Made by a program: the position numbers and the translations under genes. A stretch of DNA of 64,000 nt from Chryseobacterium sp. YIM B08800. GTDB lineage: Bacteria > Bacteroidota > Bacteroidia > Flavobacteriales > Weeksellaceae. Of the stretch, positions 26,387 to 34,100 are shown piece after piece. The notes below the pieces were generated by a model. That model worked only from the letters and a program-made list of their open reading frames with translations. It made no database searches and was not told the DNA's origin. Where the stretch lies: the NCBI RefSeq assembly GCF_026163565.1, contig NZ_JAPDKN010000019.1, forward strand, positions 1-64,000, read 5' to 3'. Every line of letters starts with the position of its first letter. Position 1 is the stretch's first letter.

Positions 26387-26719
26387 TTAAGCTTTCTTTA
26401 CAAATTCAGATTTCAAAGCCATCGCACCAAAACCATCAATTTTACAGTCAATATTATGATCACTGTCTGGTCTTAAACGAATATTTTTCACTTTAGTTCC
26501 TGCTTTTACAGGTTTCGGAGCACCTTTTACCGGAAGATCTTTCATTACGATTACTGAATCTCCATTTTGAAGTTCATTTCCATTGATGTCTAAAATTTGA
26601 TCTTCATTTCCCGCTTCCTTAGGATCCCATTCGTGGAAACATTGTGAACAAACCATTAAATTATCTTGCTCATAAGTAAATTCAGAACTACATTTCGGAC
26701 AAATTACTACATCACTCAT
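26387..26719 (-). CDS. PhnA/YjdM family zinc-ribbon protein
   Basis: A 110-residue protein. An N-terminal zinc ribbon CPKCSSEF ... CSQCFHEW (about residues 6-32) is followed by a small beta barrel with [21 protein letters not shown] and the conserved end [10 protein letters not shown]. This is the family historically called PhnA (alkylphosphonate uptake), now usually regarded as of uncertain function. The longer start at 26737 is a TTG inside the -7 box TACCTTTG (26735-26742), so the ATG at 26719 is used. Confidence 0.9.
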   Translation of the reverse strand: MSDVVICPKCSSEFTYEQDNLMVCSQCFHEWDPKEAGNEDQILDINGNELQNGDSVIVMKDLPVKGAPKPVKAGTKVKNIRLRPDSDHNIDCKIDGFGAMALKSEFVKKA

Positions 26720-26734
26720 ATTATATTTTTTTTG

Positions 26735-26742
26735 CAAAGGTA
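26735..26742 (-). promoter_or_regulatory. -7 element (TACCTTTG) of the PhnA-like gene
   Basis: A perfect TAnnTTTG on the minus strand that excludes the upstream TTG start. Confidence 0.6.
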
Positions 26743-26752
26743 GTATTTTGAG

Positions 26753-26794
26753 TTAGAAGTTAGAAGTTAGAAGTTAGAAGTTAGAAGTTAGAAG
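26753..26794. repeat. tandem heptamer array (TTAGAAG)x6
   Basis: Six perfect consecutive copies, then a truncated one. Paired with the (CTAATAA) array 50 bp away. Confidence 0.95.
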
Positions 26795-26846
26795 TTAGAC
26801 AAAAGTACTACCTTAAACTTTCTCCAAATTAATTAACTTATAAAAA

Positions 26847-26888
26847 CCAATAACTAATAACTAATAACTAATAACTAATAACTAATAA
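26847..26888. repeat. tandem heptamer array (CTAATAA)x6
   Basis: CCAATAA followed by five perfect CTAATAA copies, directly upstream of the methyltransferase promoter. Confidence 0.95.
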
Positions 26889-26898
26889 CTAAAATTCG

Positions 26899-26906
26899 TA
26901 TTTTTG
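26899..26906 (+). promoter_or_regulatory. -7 element (TATTTTTG) of the methyltransferase gene
   Basis: A TAnnTTTG match 26 bp before the ATG. The region where a -33 box should lie is occupied by the heptamer array. Confidence 0.55.
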
Positions 26907-26932
26907 CAGATTCAAACAGCTTACAGCAATTT

Positions 26933-28138
26933 ATGGAATTAATTCACAGAAACCTGGCAATCGGTATTCACGATGCTTTACAGGAAACATTTTTCGAAAA
27001 AAACAAATATGCCGACAAAGTAATCGAAAGACTTTTGAAAGCTAACAGAAAATGGGGAAGCCAGGATAGAGCCGTTGTTTCTGAGATTTTCTATAACATT
27101 ATCCGTTGGAAAAAACGTCTAGAATATTACATGGGTGAAGGTGTAAAACCCAACAACATCTACAAACTAATCATCGCTTATCTTCTTTGGAGCAAGACCA
27201 ATTACAAAAGATTTGAAGAATTTGAAGGTATAAAAATCGCCGACATTACTACAAAACTTAAAAAAGGTACGGTTCCTACCAAAGCTATTGAGCATTCTAT
27301 TCCGGAATGGCTTGTTGAAACTCTTGAAAGAGAATTAGGCGAAAAATGGGAAAAAGAAATGCATGCGCTTAATGAAAAAGCACCCACTGTTTTAAGAGCA
27401 AATTCTTTGAGAACAACTCCTAAAGAACTCATTTCTGATCTTGCACACGAAAACGTAGTTTCTTATCCTATTAAAAACTATCCTGATGCGGTACAGCTTG
27501 AGGAAAAGAAAAATGTATTTCTTACCACAGCTTTTAAAGAAGGTTTGTTTGAAGTACAAGATGCTTCTTCACAAAAAATCGGTTATTTCCTTGATGTAAA
27601 AGAAGGGCAAAGAGTGGTTGACGCTTGTGCAGGTGCAGGTGGAAAAACACTTCACATAGCTGCTTTAATGAAAAACAAAGGTCAGATTATCGCATTAGAT
27701 ATTTTTGAATGGAAATTGGCTGAGCTAAAACGTCGTGCAAAAAGAGCCGGAGCTCACAACATCGAAACAAGGGTAATTACTGATACCAAAGTAATTAAGC
27801 GTCTTCACGATAAAGTAGACCGACTTTTGATTGATGCGCCTTGTTCTGGTTTAGGAGTTTTAAAAAGAAATCCGGACAGCAAATGGAAAATCGATCAGGA
27901 TTTTATCGACAGAATTAAAAAAGAACAACAGCAAATTATTCAGGATTATTCTAAAATGCTGAAGGTTGGCGGTAAAATGGTATATGCAACATGCTCTATT
28001 CTACCTTCTGAAAACAACAAACAAGTAGAAGAGTTTATTAAAAACAATCCTAACTATAAAATGATTAAAGACGAAAAAGTAATGCCAAGCGAAGGCTACG
28101 ACGGATTTTACATGGCTTTGATCGAAAGACTTTCTTAA
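26933..28138 (+). CDS. RsmB/NOP family 16S rRNA (cytosine-C5) methyltransferase
   Basis: A 401-residue SAM-dependent RNA m5C methyltransferase. An N-terminal NusB-like helical domain (about residues 1-140) precedes the Rossmann domain. That domain has the SAM motif VDACAGAGGKTLH, motif IV DAPCSGLGVLKRNPD (release cysteine) and motif VI ATCSILPSENNKQVEEF (catalytic nucleophile Cys). The last motif block EGYDGFYMALIER is complete. The likely target is C967 of 16S rRNA, as for RsmB, but paralogues with other targets exist. Confidence 0.92.
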   Translation: MELIHRNLAIGIHDALQETFFEKNKYADKVIERLLKANRKWGSQDRAVVSEIFYNIIRWKKRLEYYMGEGVKPNNIYKLIIAYLLWSKTNYKRFEEFEGIKIADITTKLKKGTVPTKAIEHSIPEWLVETLERELGEKWEKEMHALNEKAPTVLRANSLRTTPKELISDLAHENVVSYPIKNYPDAVQLEEKKNVFLTTAFKEGLFEVQDASSQKIGYFLDVKEGQRVVDACAGAGGKTLHIAALMKNKGQIIALDIFEWKLAELKRRAKRAGAHNIETRVITDTKVIKRLHDKVDRLLIDAPCSGLGVLKRNPDSKWKIDQDFIDRIKKEQQQIIQDYSKMLKVGGKMVYATCSILPSENNKQVEEFIKNNPNYKMIKDEKVMPSEGYDGFYMALIERLS

Positions 28139-28162
28139 AAGTTTTAAACAATAAATTATACT

Positions 28163-28194
28163 AAAACTACTCTATTTTTTGGAGTAGTTTTTTT
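28163..28194 (+). terminator. terminator after the methyltransferase gene
   Basis: Stem AAAACTACTC/GAGTAGTTTT followed by a run of T. Confidence 0.85.
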
Positions 28195-28203
28195 ATTAAG
28201 CTC

Positions 28204-28236
28204 AAACCTAACAGGTTTTAAAAACCTGTTAGGTTT
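28204..28236. repeat. palindromic repeat AAACCTAACAGG...CCTGTTAGGTTT
   Basis: Near-perfect palindrome of two arms around a TTTTAAAAA centre. Such AACAGGTT palindromes are common dispersed elements in flavobacterial intergenic DNA. Only one copy is seen here. Confidence 0.7.
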
Positions 28237-28292
28237 ATTCAAAAATAATTTTCAAGGATTTTCTCAGAGTTTTTATTATCTAAATCAAACAT

Positions 28293-28300
28293 TATCTTTG
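28293..28300 (+). promoter_or_regulatory. -7 element (TATCTTTG) of the PNGase F-like gene
   Basis: A TAnnTTTG match 19 bp before the ATG. Confidence 0.6.
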
Positions 28301-28319
28301 TAAAAACCATCAATACATT

Positions 28320-29984
28320 ATGTTTAAATCTATTTTAGCAAGTTTCTTCATTTTAATATCTGTTTTAAGTTTTTCTCAGACATATGAAATTCAATATAAA
28401 AGTTCGTACAACGGAAAAGCGCAGCCCAATCAGAACCAGGCAATTGTTTGGGTCAATGAGAATGAAAACTTTATTTTAAATACAAAAATCAAAGAGCTAA
28501 AAAGCGATTATCCTTTTGAGATTAGCAAAATTGAAAAACCTTCGAACACGATTGTTTCTTATGCATTTTTAAAACCAAATGAAGCTATTTCAACTTCAGA
28601 TAAAGAATCGATCGCTAAACAGGAATTTGAATTAACAGCACAGACTAAAAAGATTCTAGGTTACAACTGTAAAAAAGCGGTAACAAAGATCAACTCGAAT
28701 ACCATTGAAATTTGGTATACTAATGATCTGAAAATAAAAGGCGGACCATCAAGTTTGGGGCAAAATTTAGGTTTGGTCTTGCAGGTTGAAAGAAACGGAA
28801 ATTCTGCAACAACTGCAGTTTCTTTAAAAAAAATTAAAACAACAGGAATTGACAAAATCATCAATAAAACAATTCCTACAACAGATTTATTGAGCTACAA
28901 AGATTTACTTTGGAAAAGTAGATTTACGACGTTAAAAGTTTTTGAAAATGAAATTATCAATTTCTCAGATCAGTCAAAATCTGATGAAAAAATAAAAAGA
29001 TTTGCCAACGGAACGATTATTTTAAAGAAGGTAAAGTTTCCAAAAATTGCTCAGGGCGATAATATTTTTGTAGAATTAAAGCAACAATCTAACGGCGACG
29101 CTTACGACAGAACCGGAACTGTATTTTTTATTCCTGAAGAAAAATCGCAGACATTTTTTGATGGTTTAGAAAAAGGAGCAAAAACACTTCCTGTATACGA
29201 AAATGGCAACGGAAAACAATATTACGGAGTTGTTTCCAATCAAAATTATCAACCGACGGTTGAATTGATGAGATTTTTTACAGCTTTCGGAATCAACAAG
29301 TTCAATCATATTGAATTAAAAGATAAAACTTGGCAAACGGTAAGTCCGTTTCGTCAGGATATTACCGAATTAAAACCTTCCCTTTCAGAAAAAGAACTTT
29401 GGATCGGAACTTTCATTGGAAATTATGACAAAGGCGGTCACAAGGTAAGTTTAGATATTACGATTCACAACAGCGAACAAATTGTTAATAAAAACAATAA
29501 AGTAATTCCGCTTTTCAACACGACTAATATTATGGAAATGGCGGGTCAGGATTATGCAACAATGTTTAATAATGACAAAGGACTTTTTGTAGAATTTAAT
29601 TTAGAAAAAGATCTTAAAAATGCACAGTTAAGATACATTACAACCGGGCATGGAGGCTGGGAAAACGGTGATGAATTTATCCCGAAAGCCAACTCAATTT
29701 ATTTGGATGGAAAAATGGCATTTTCATTTACACCTTGGAGAACAGAATGCGGATCTTACCGATTATTTAATCCTGCTTCAGGAAATTTCGCAGACGGACT
29801 TTCTTCTTCAGATTTAAGCAGATCAAATTGGTGTCCCGGAACAGTAACCAATCCTAATTTTATTTCACTTGGTGATTTAAAAGCCGGAAAACATACAATT
29901 CAGGTGAAAATTCCGCAGGGAGAACCCGAAGGAACGAGCTTCAGCGCATGGAATATTTCAGGTGTTTTATTAGGAAATGACTAA
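28320..29984 (+). CDS. secreted GLPGLI-like / PNGase F-like fusion protein
   Basis: A 554-residue exported protein with a signal peptide at residues 1-20 (ends SFSQ). Residues about 21-180 resemble the GLPGLI family, including IWYTNDLKIKGGP (131-143) and the GLVL turn. Residues about 205-552 match both jelly-roll domains of peptide-N-glycosidase F. DAYDR (260-264) corresponds to the catalytic Asp region (WDR in PNGase F), E476 in PWRTECGSYR to the second acidic residue, and WCPG (504-507) is shared. It probably removes N-glycans from glycoproteins. The N-terminal fusion is unusual. Confidence 0.8.
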   Translation: MFKSILASFFILISVLSFSQTYEIQYKSSYNGKAQPNQNQAIVWVNENENFILNTKIKELKSDYPFEISKIEKPSNTIVSYAFLKPNEAISTSDKESIAKQEFELTAQTKKILGYNCKKAVTKINSNTIEIWYTNDLKIKGGPSSLGQNLGLVLQVERNGNSATTAVSLKKIKTTGIDKIINKTIPTTDLLSYKDLLWKSRFTTLKVFENEIINFSDQSKSDEKIKRFANGTIILKKVKFPKIAQGDNIFVELKQQSNGDAYDRTGTVFFIPEEKSQTFFDGLEKGAKTLPVYENGNGKQYYGVVSNQNYQPTVELMRFFTAFGINKFNHIELKDKTWQTVSPFRQDITELKPSLSEKELWIGTFIGNYDKGGHKVSLDITIHNSEQIVNKNNKVIPLFNTTNIMEMAGQDYATMFNNDKGLFVEFNLEKDLKNAQLRYITTGHGGWENGDEFIPKANSIYLDGKMAFSFTPWRTECGSYRLFNPASGNFADGLSSSDLSRSNWCPGTVTNPNFISLGDLKAGKHTIQVKIPQGEPEGTSFSAWNISGVLLGND

Positions 29985-30302
29985 AAACAAAACCTCCTTG
30001 CAATATTATTACAAGGAGGTAAAAACACAAATGATGAAAAAAAATTATTTCGAGCAACAAAGGTGAGAAAAATATTTGAATTACAAATAATAAATTAAAA
30101 AATATTTTTCAAAATTATTGTTTCTTTATGAATCATAGATATATTTCCGTTGTGAAAAAAATTCTGATTATTACTACATTTTAAACAAGATAGTTAATAT
30201 TTTCAACCAAATAATTTAAATAAATTAAAAATATTAATTAATTATAAATTTTTATTTTATTTTTTAAACTATATATTTAGCTTTGCTTTAAATAAATATA
30301 AC
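29985..30302. other. gene-free gap upstream of asnB
   Basis: 318 bp, very A/T-rich. It contains a hairpin (CCTCCTTG/CAAGGAGG, 29991-30020). Its T-tract lies on the minus strand, so it may end a minus-strand RNA rather than the PNGase gene. It also holds the asnB -7 box. Very short ORFs are present but none is rich in Asn codons, so no attenuator is indicated. Confidence 0.5.
30288..30295 (+). promoter_or_regulatory. -7 element (TAGCTTTG) of asnB
   Basis: A TAnnTTTG match ending 7 nt before the ATG, so the mRNA has almost no 5' leader. Confidence 0.6.
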
Positions 30303-31970
30303 ATGTGTGGAATCGTTTGCTTATTTGACGCAAAACAGTCAACCGAAATACTAAGACCTCAGGTTCTTGAAATGTCTAAAAAAATCCGTCACCGCGGTCC
30401 CGATTGGAGTGGAGTTTTTCAAAGTGAAAAAGTTGTTTTTTCTCATGAAAGACTTGCAATTGTAGATCCGGCTTCAGGAAAACAACCCTTGTTTTCAAAA
30501 GATGGAAAAATTGTACTTGCCGTAAACGGCGAAATTTACAATCACAGAGAACTAAAAAAAGAATTCCCTGATTATGAATTTCAAACCGAGTCTGACTGCG
30601 AAGTCATTATTGCTCTTTACCAGAAATACAGAAAAGACTTTATCGAAAAACTCAACGGTATTTTTGCTTTTGCATTATACGATATTGAAAATAATACTTA
30701 TCTCATTTCAAGAGATCACATGGGAATTTGCCCGCTTTATCAAGGTTGGGACAGAGAAGGAAATTATTACGTTGCTTCAGAATTGAAAGCTTTGGAAGGA
30801 ATCTGCAAAAAAATTGAAACTTTTTTACCGGGACATTATTTATATAGTATTGAAGGACACGAACTTCAGCAATGGTACAAAAGAGACTGGGAAAACTTCG
30901 ATGCTGTAAAAGATAACGTTACAGATATTCAGGCTATCAGAAAAGGACTGGAAGACGCCGCTCACAGACAATTGATGAGTGATGTTCCTTATGGAGTTCT
31001 GCTTTCGGGAGGTTTAGATTCATCTATTATTTCTGCCGTTACCGCAAAATTTGCAAGACAGAGAATAGAAAGTGGCGATACTCAGGAAGCTTGGTACCCA
31101 AGATTGCACAGTTTTGCCGTTGGATTGGTTGGTTCTCCGGATTTGGCAGCAGCAAAAAAAGCGGCGGAACATATCGGTTCTATTCATCATGAAGTCAATT
31201 TTACGGTTCAGGAAGGTTTAGATGCGATTCGTGATGTGATTTATCACTTGGAAACTTATGATGTAACCACAATTCGAGCTTCCACTCCGATGTATCTTTT
31301 GGCAAGAGTCATCAAATCTATGGGAATCAAAATGGTACTTTCCGGAGAAGGTTCCGATGAGTTATTCGGCGGTTATTTATACTTTCATAAAGCTCCGAAT
31401 GCAAAAGAATTCCATGATGAAACCGTAAGAAAATTGAGCAAACTTCATTTATATGATTGTTTAAGAGCCAACAAAGCATTGATGAGTTGGGGAATAGAAG
31501 GTAGAGTTCCGTTTTTGGATAAAGAATTTATGGATATTGCGATGAATGTAAACCCTGAAGATAAAATGATTCGTAAAGAAGAAGGAAAAGTTGAAAAATG
31601 GGTTTTAAGAAAAGCTTTTGAAGATCTTTTACCCGAATCTATTGCATGGAGACAGAAAGAACAGTTTTCTGACGGCGTGGGTTACTCATGGATAGACACT
31701 TTAAAAGATATTGCCGAGAAATATGTTTCTGATGAAATGATGACCAATGCGAAATTCAGATTTCCTTTAAACACACCACAAAATAAAGAAGAATACCGCT
31801 ACAGAACAATTTTTGAAGAGCATTTCCCAAGCGAAACTGCAGCAGCAACAGTTCCGTCTGTTCCTTCAGTTGCATGCTCCACTCCTATTGCGTTAGAATG
31901 GGACGAAGCATTTAAGAAGATGAACGACCCAAGCGGAAGAGCCGTAAAAGTACACGAAACTTCTTATTAA
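30303..31970 (+). CDS. asnB: asparagine synthase (glutamine-hydrolysing), class B
   Basis: A 555-residue cytosolic enzyme that makes asparagine from aspartate, glutamine and ATP. It starts with MCGI, so Cys2 becomes the N-terminal nucleophile of the glutaminase domain (about residues 2-190, with RHRGPDWSG and NGEIYNH). The synthetase domain has the ATP PP-loop LLSGGLDSSI and SGEGSDELFGGY. Length and motifs match E. coli-type AsnB. Monocistronic, with its own terminator. Confidence 0.97.
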   Translation: MCGIVCLFDAKQSTEILRPQVLEMSKKIRHRGPDWSGVFQSEKVVFSHERLAIVDPASGKQPLFSKDGKIVLAVNGEIYNHRELKKEFPDYEFQTESDCEVIIALYQKYRKDFIEKLNGIFAFALYDIENNTYLISRDHMGICPLYQGWDREGNYYVASELKALEGICKKIETFLPGHYLYSIEGHELQQWYKRDWENFDAVKDNVTDIQAIRKGLEDAAHRQLMSDVPYGVLLSGGLDSSIISAVTAKFARQRIESGDTQEAWYPRLHSFAVGLVGSPDLAAAKKAAEHIGSIHHEVNFTVQEGLDAIRDVIYHLETYDVTTIRASTPMYLLARVIKSMGIKMVLSGEGSDELFGGYLYFHKAPNAKEFHDETVRKLSKLHLYDCLRANKALMSWGIEGRVPFLDKEFMDIAMNVNPEDKMIRKEEGKVEKWVLRKAFEDLLPESIAWRQKEQFSDGVGYSWIDTLKDIAEKYVSDEMMTNAKFRFPLNTPQNKEEYRYRTIFEEHFPSETAAATVPSVPSVACSTPIALEWDEAFKKMNDPSGRAVKVHETSY

Positions 31971-31987
31971 AATCAATAATATTTATC

Positions 31988-32013
31988 AATCCTGTATTCG
32001 TACAGGATTTTTT
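31988..32013 (+). terminator. terminator after asnB (TTCG tetraloop)
   Basis: Stem ATCCTGTA/TACAGGAT capped by TTCG, then a T tract. Confidence 0.85.
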
Positions 32014-32079
32014 ATTCAATAAAATCAATAATATTTGCATAATTTAACTAAGTATTAAACTTATTATCTAATAAATAAT

Positions 32080-32087
32080 TATATTTG
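32080..32087 (+). promoter_or_regulatory. -7 element (TATATTTG) that sets the next start
   Basis: TAnnTTTG overlaps the non-ATG start at 32085, so the ATG at 32115 is used. Confidence 0.6.
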
Positions 32088-32114
32088 GAAAATAAAAATA
32101 ATCTCTGTTGTAAA

Positions 32115-32930
32115 ATGAAAAGAAACATTACTATTTTTTTTGCTTTACTGTGTACAAGCTTAGCTTTCGGACAAGGTAAATACGGAAAAGTTCTCAATTC
32201 TAAAAAACTAGCTCTTTCTTATAAAACTGTAAAACCTGTTGACAAAGATGATTACTATCAACAATATTATTGGTTGGTAAAAGCGGAACAGCTTAAAACA
32301 TATCCTCACCTTGCTGATGTAAAGCCTGTTGTTTTGTACAACTTTGTAAAGAAAGTAAACCCTCAAAATCCTACAAAAAAATTAGATGAAAGAGGAAAAG
32401 AGCTTAGAAGAACAGCAGAATTATCTTTAGACCAATACTTCAAAAACAAAAATTTCCAGAATAATGATGTTTTGCTTTATAATCTGGAAACGTATGTAGA
32501 TCCTTCACAAGGAGAATACTTTACAAAAGTAGATGCTGAAAGAATCAAGCAACTGGTTCCTAAAGAATTTTTCGGGTTTGCGTCTTTAAACAAAAAAACT
32601 AAAGAAGAGACCAATTATTATCTTTGGGTTGACAAGAAAAATGATAAATTTAAAATCGTTGACATTGTTCCAAATGAAAAAGACAATGCTAAATTTTACG
32701 CTTCTGTAAAGCAGTATCTTCCGAAGTATAAGTTTGAAAGAAAATATATGCCTACGGTAAAAAAAGGAAGCAAAGCTGACAAAACAGACAAAGATTTCTT
32801 TTACATTATGCCTTTTGAGCAAAATAAAGATAATATCGAATACAAAACAGAAGATTTTGAAACATTCATCCTAAGCCAGGTAAAAAGAGAAGGTGAAGCA
32901 TGGATTGGAGTAGAAAAACCGAGAAAATAA
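32115..32930 (+). CDS. secreted protein of unknown function
   Basis: A 271-residue protein with a clear signal peptide (about residues 1-20, ending LAFGQ) from the start chosen here. The mature part is lysine-rich (for example KKLDERGKELRRTAELSLDQYFKNK) with no motif I recognise. The C-terminal half has alternating hydrophobic strands such as ETNYYLWVDKKNDKFKIVDIV. No operon partner: it has its own promoter and a strong terminator. Probably a lineage-specific periplasmic or secreted protein. Confidence 0.7.
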   Translation: MKRNITIFFALLCTSLAFGQGKYGKVLNSKKLALSYKTVKPVDKDDYYQQYYWLVKAEQLKTYPHLADVKPVVLYNFVKKVNPQNPTKKLDERGKELRRTAELSLDQYFKNKNFQNNDVLLYNLETYVDPSQGEYFTKVDAERIKQLVPKEFFGFASLNKKTKEETNYYLWVDKKNDKFKIVDIVPNEKDNAKFYASVKQYLPKYKFERKYMPTVKKGSKADKTDKDFFYIMPFEQNKDNIEYKTEDFETFILSQVKREGEAWIGVEKPRK

Positions 32931-32950
32931 AAAAGTTAATCTTTTAATAA

Positions 32951-32984
32951 AAAGCCCCGAAATAATATTTTTCGGGGCTTTTTC
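32951..32984 (+). terminator. terminator after the secreted protein gene
   Basis: Stem AAAGCCCCGAA/TTCGGGGCTTT with a T tail. Confidence 0.85.
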
Positions 32985-33017
32985 ATTTATATTAGCGACA
33001 ATAAAATTCACCTAAAT

Positions 33018-33884
33018 ATGAAAATAAAATCATGCTTTTTCTTGTTATTTTTATTCGGAATTTTCTCAGCTCAATCTTACAAAGCCGTTTATGATTTTAA
33101 ATGGAAACCTCAGAAAAACGCAACTGAATATTTGCATGAAGATTTTGCATTGTTAATCAATGAAAATAAAACATCAGATTTTCTTTCTTACATTAAATTT
33201 AAAAATGATTCTACAAAAACTAAAACCGTAAAAGACTTCAAAAAAATCGGACAAGGGAGTATGTCTTTCAATTACAAATATGGCGAATCAAAATTCAATG
33301 AAATTGTTACTAAAAATTACAATGACAAAGAAATTCAATTTGAAAAACAGCTTCACGACAAGCTTTTTGTTGTTAAAAACAATTGTAAAATAAACTGGAA
33401 AATAGATTCTGCAAAAGATAAATTCTTAGGATATTCCGTTCAAAAAGCAACGACAGAATTCGGCGGCAGAAAATGGACTGCATGGTTTTCTACAGAAATC
33501 CCTATTCAGGATGGACCTTATAAATTCTCTGGTTTGCCTGGTTTAATTTTAAAAATAACAGATTCAGAAAATGAATTTATCTATGAAATGAAATCAATTA
33601 CCAAAGAAGCCAATGACATTTCAGAACGAAATTTCGGAGTGCTTAATATTATTAAACTGAGTTCAGAAAAATATCAGAAAATCTGGGAAGACTATAAAAA
33701 GCAACCTTCTTCTATTTTTAATTATAAGACTAATTCTGATAGTAATGATGGCTGGATGGCAACCTACACCATTGGTGGTGGTGACCCTAATGATAAAAAA
33801 TACCGCGACAATTATGATAAAAAGACGAAGGAGTTTTTAAAAAACGTTGAAAATCCGATTGAGTTGAAAAATGATTGTTTATGA
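33018..33884 (+). CDS. GLPGLI family protein
   Basis: A 288-residue secreted protein with a signal peptide (about residues 1-19, ends IFSAQ). It carries the family-naming motif in WTAWFSTEIPIQDGPYKFSGLPGLILKI (about residues 155-182). GLPGLI proteins are common in Bacteroidota and often accompany TonB-dependent receptors. Their function is undefined. It lies directly upstream of the tyrS leader but has no evident link to it. Confidence 0.9.
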   Translation: MKIKSCFFLLFLFGIFSAQSYKAVYDFKWKPQKNATEYLHEDFALLINENKTSDFLSYIKFKNDSTKTKTVKDFKKIGQGSMSFNYKYGESKFNEIVTKNYNDKEIQFEKQLHDKLFVVKNNCKINWKIDSAKDKFLGYSVQKATTEFGGRKWTAWFSTEIPIQDGPYKFSGLPGLILKITDSENEFIYEMKSITKEANDISERNFGVLNIIKLSSEKYQKIWEDYKKQPSSIFNYKTNSDSNDGWMATYTIGGGDPNDKKYRDNYDKKTKEFLKNVENPIELKNDCL

Positions 33885-33913
33885 TAAACAGCTGCAATTA
33901 AATCTAAACTTAT

Positions 33914-33921
33914 TATCTTTG
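33914..33921 (+). promoter_or_regulatory. -7 element (TATCTTTG) of the tyrS leader transcript
   Basis: A perfect TAnnTTTG ending 7 nt before the leader-peptide ATG. The leader ORF therefore begins almost at the 5' end of the mRNA. No strong -33. Confidence 0.6.
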
Positions 33922-33928
33922 CAAAACA

Positions 33929-34027
33929 ATGAAACACTTAAACAGCATTTTACGTTTACCGTTTTTCAGTACTTATTATTACCCGTTCTATCGTTCGGGA
34001 AGTATTTCTATATCTAAAATTCAATAA
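33929..34027 (+). CDS. tyrS leader peptide (Tyr-rich, 32 codons)
   Basis: A 32-codon ORF between a promoter and the tyrS terminator hairpin. Codons 16-21 read Y-Y-Y-P-F-Y, four tyrosines in six codons (33974-33991), within the aromatic run FFSTYYYPFY. Immediately after them lies GTTCGGG (33993-33999), which is complementary to the left arm of the terminator. This is the layout of a leader peptide whose translation senses charged tRNA-Tyr, placed upstream of the enzyme that charges tRNA-Tyr. Too short for normal gene calling. Confidence 0.7.
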   Translation: MKHLNSILRLPFFSTYYYPFYRSGSISISKIQ

Positions 34028-34080
34028 AATTTAAATTAAAAATATTGAAGAGCCCGAACAGATCTGTTCGGGCTTTTTTT
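33982..34080 (+). promoter_or_regulatory. ribosome-mediated attenuator of tyrS
   Basis: Four segments can pair exclusively: 1 = CCCG (33982-33985), 2 = GTTCGGG (33993-33999), 3 = CCCGAAC (34053-34059), 4 = GTTCGGG (34066-34072). The 3:4 stem plus T tract is the terminator. The 2:3 stem is an antiterminator that would form when a ribosome stalls at the Tyr codons and covers segment 1. Confidence 0.65.
34051..34080 (+). terminator. attenuator terminator upstream of tyrS
   Basis: Perfect 12-bp stem (AGCCCGAACAGA and its complement), essentially loopless as written, followed by seven T. It precedes the tyrS ATG by about 20 bp. Confidence 0.8.
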
Positions 34081-34100
34081 ATGCTTAAAATTCAAAAAAA

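Noticed and set aside
29987-30060. Strong Shine-Dalgarno-like AAGGAGGT before ATGATGAAA upstream of asnB
   Set aside because: The AGGAGG is part of a hairpin stem, the ORF is only 11 codons, and this lineage rarely uses such sites.
33929-34080. T-box riboswitch upstream of tyrS
   Set aside because: No T-box sequence or specifier-loop architecture. The Tyr-codon leader ORF with competing hairpins explains the region better.
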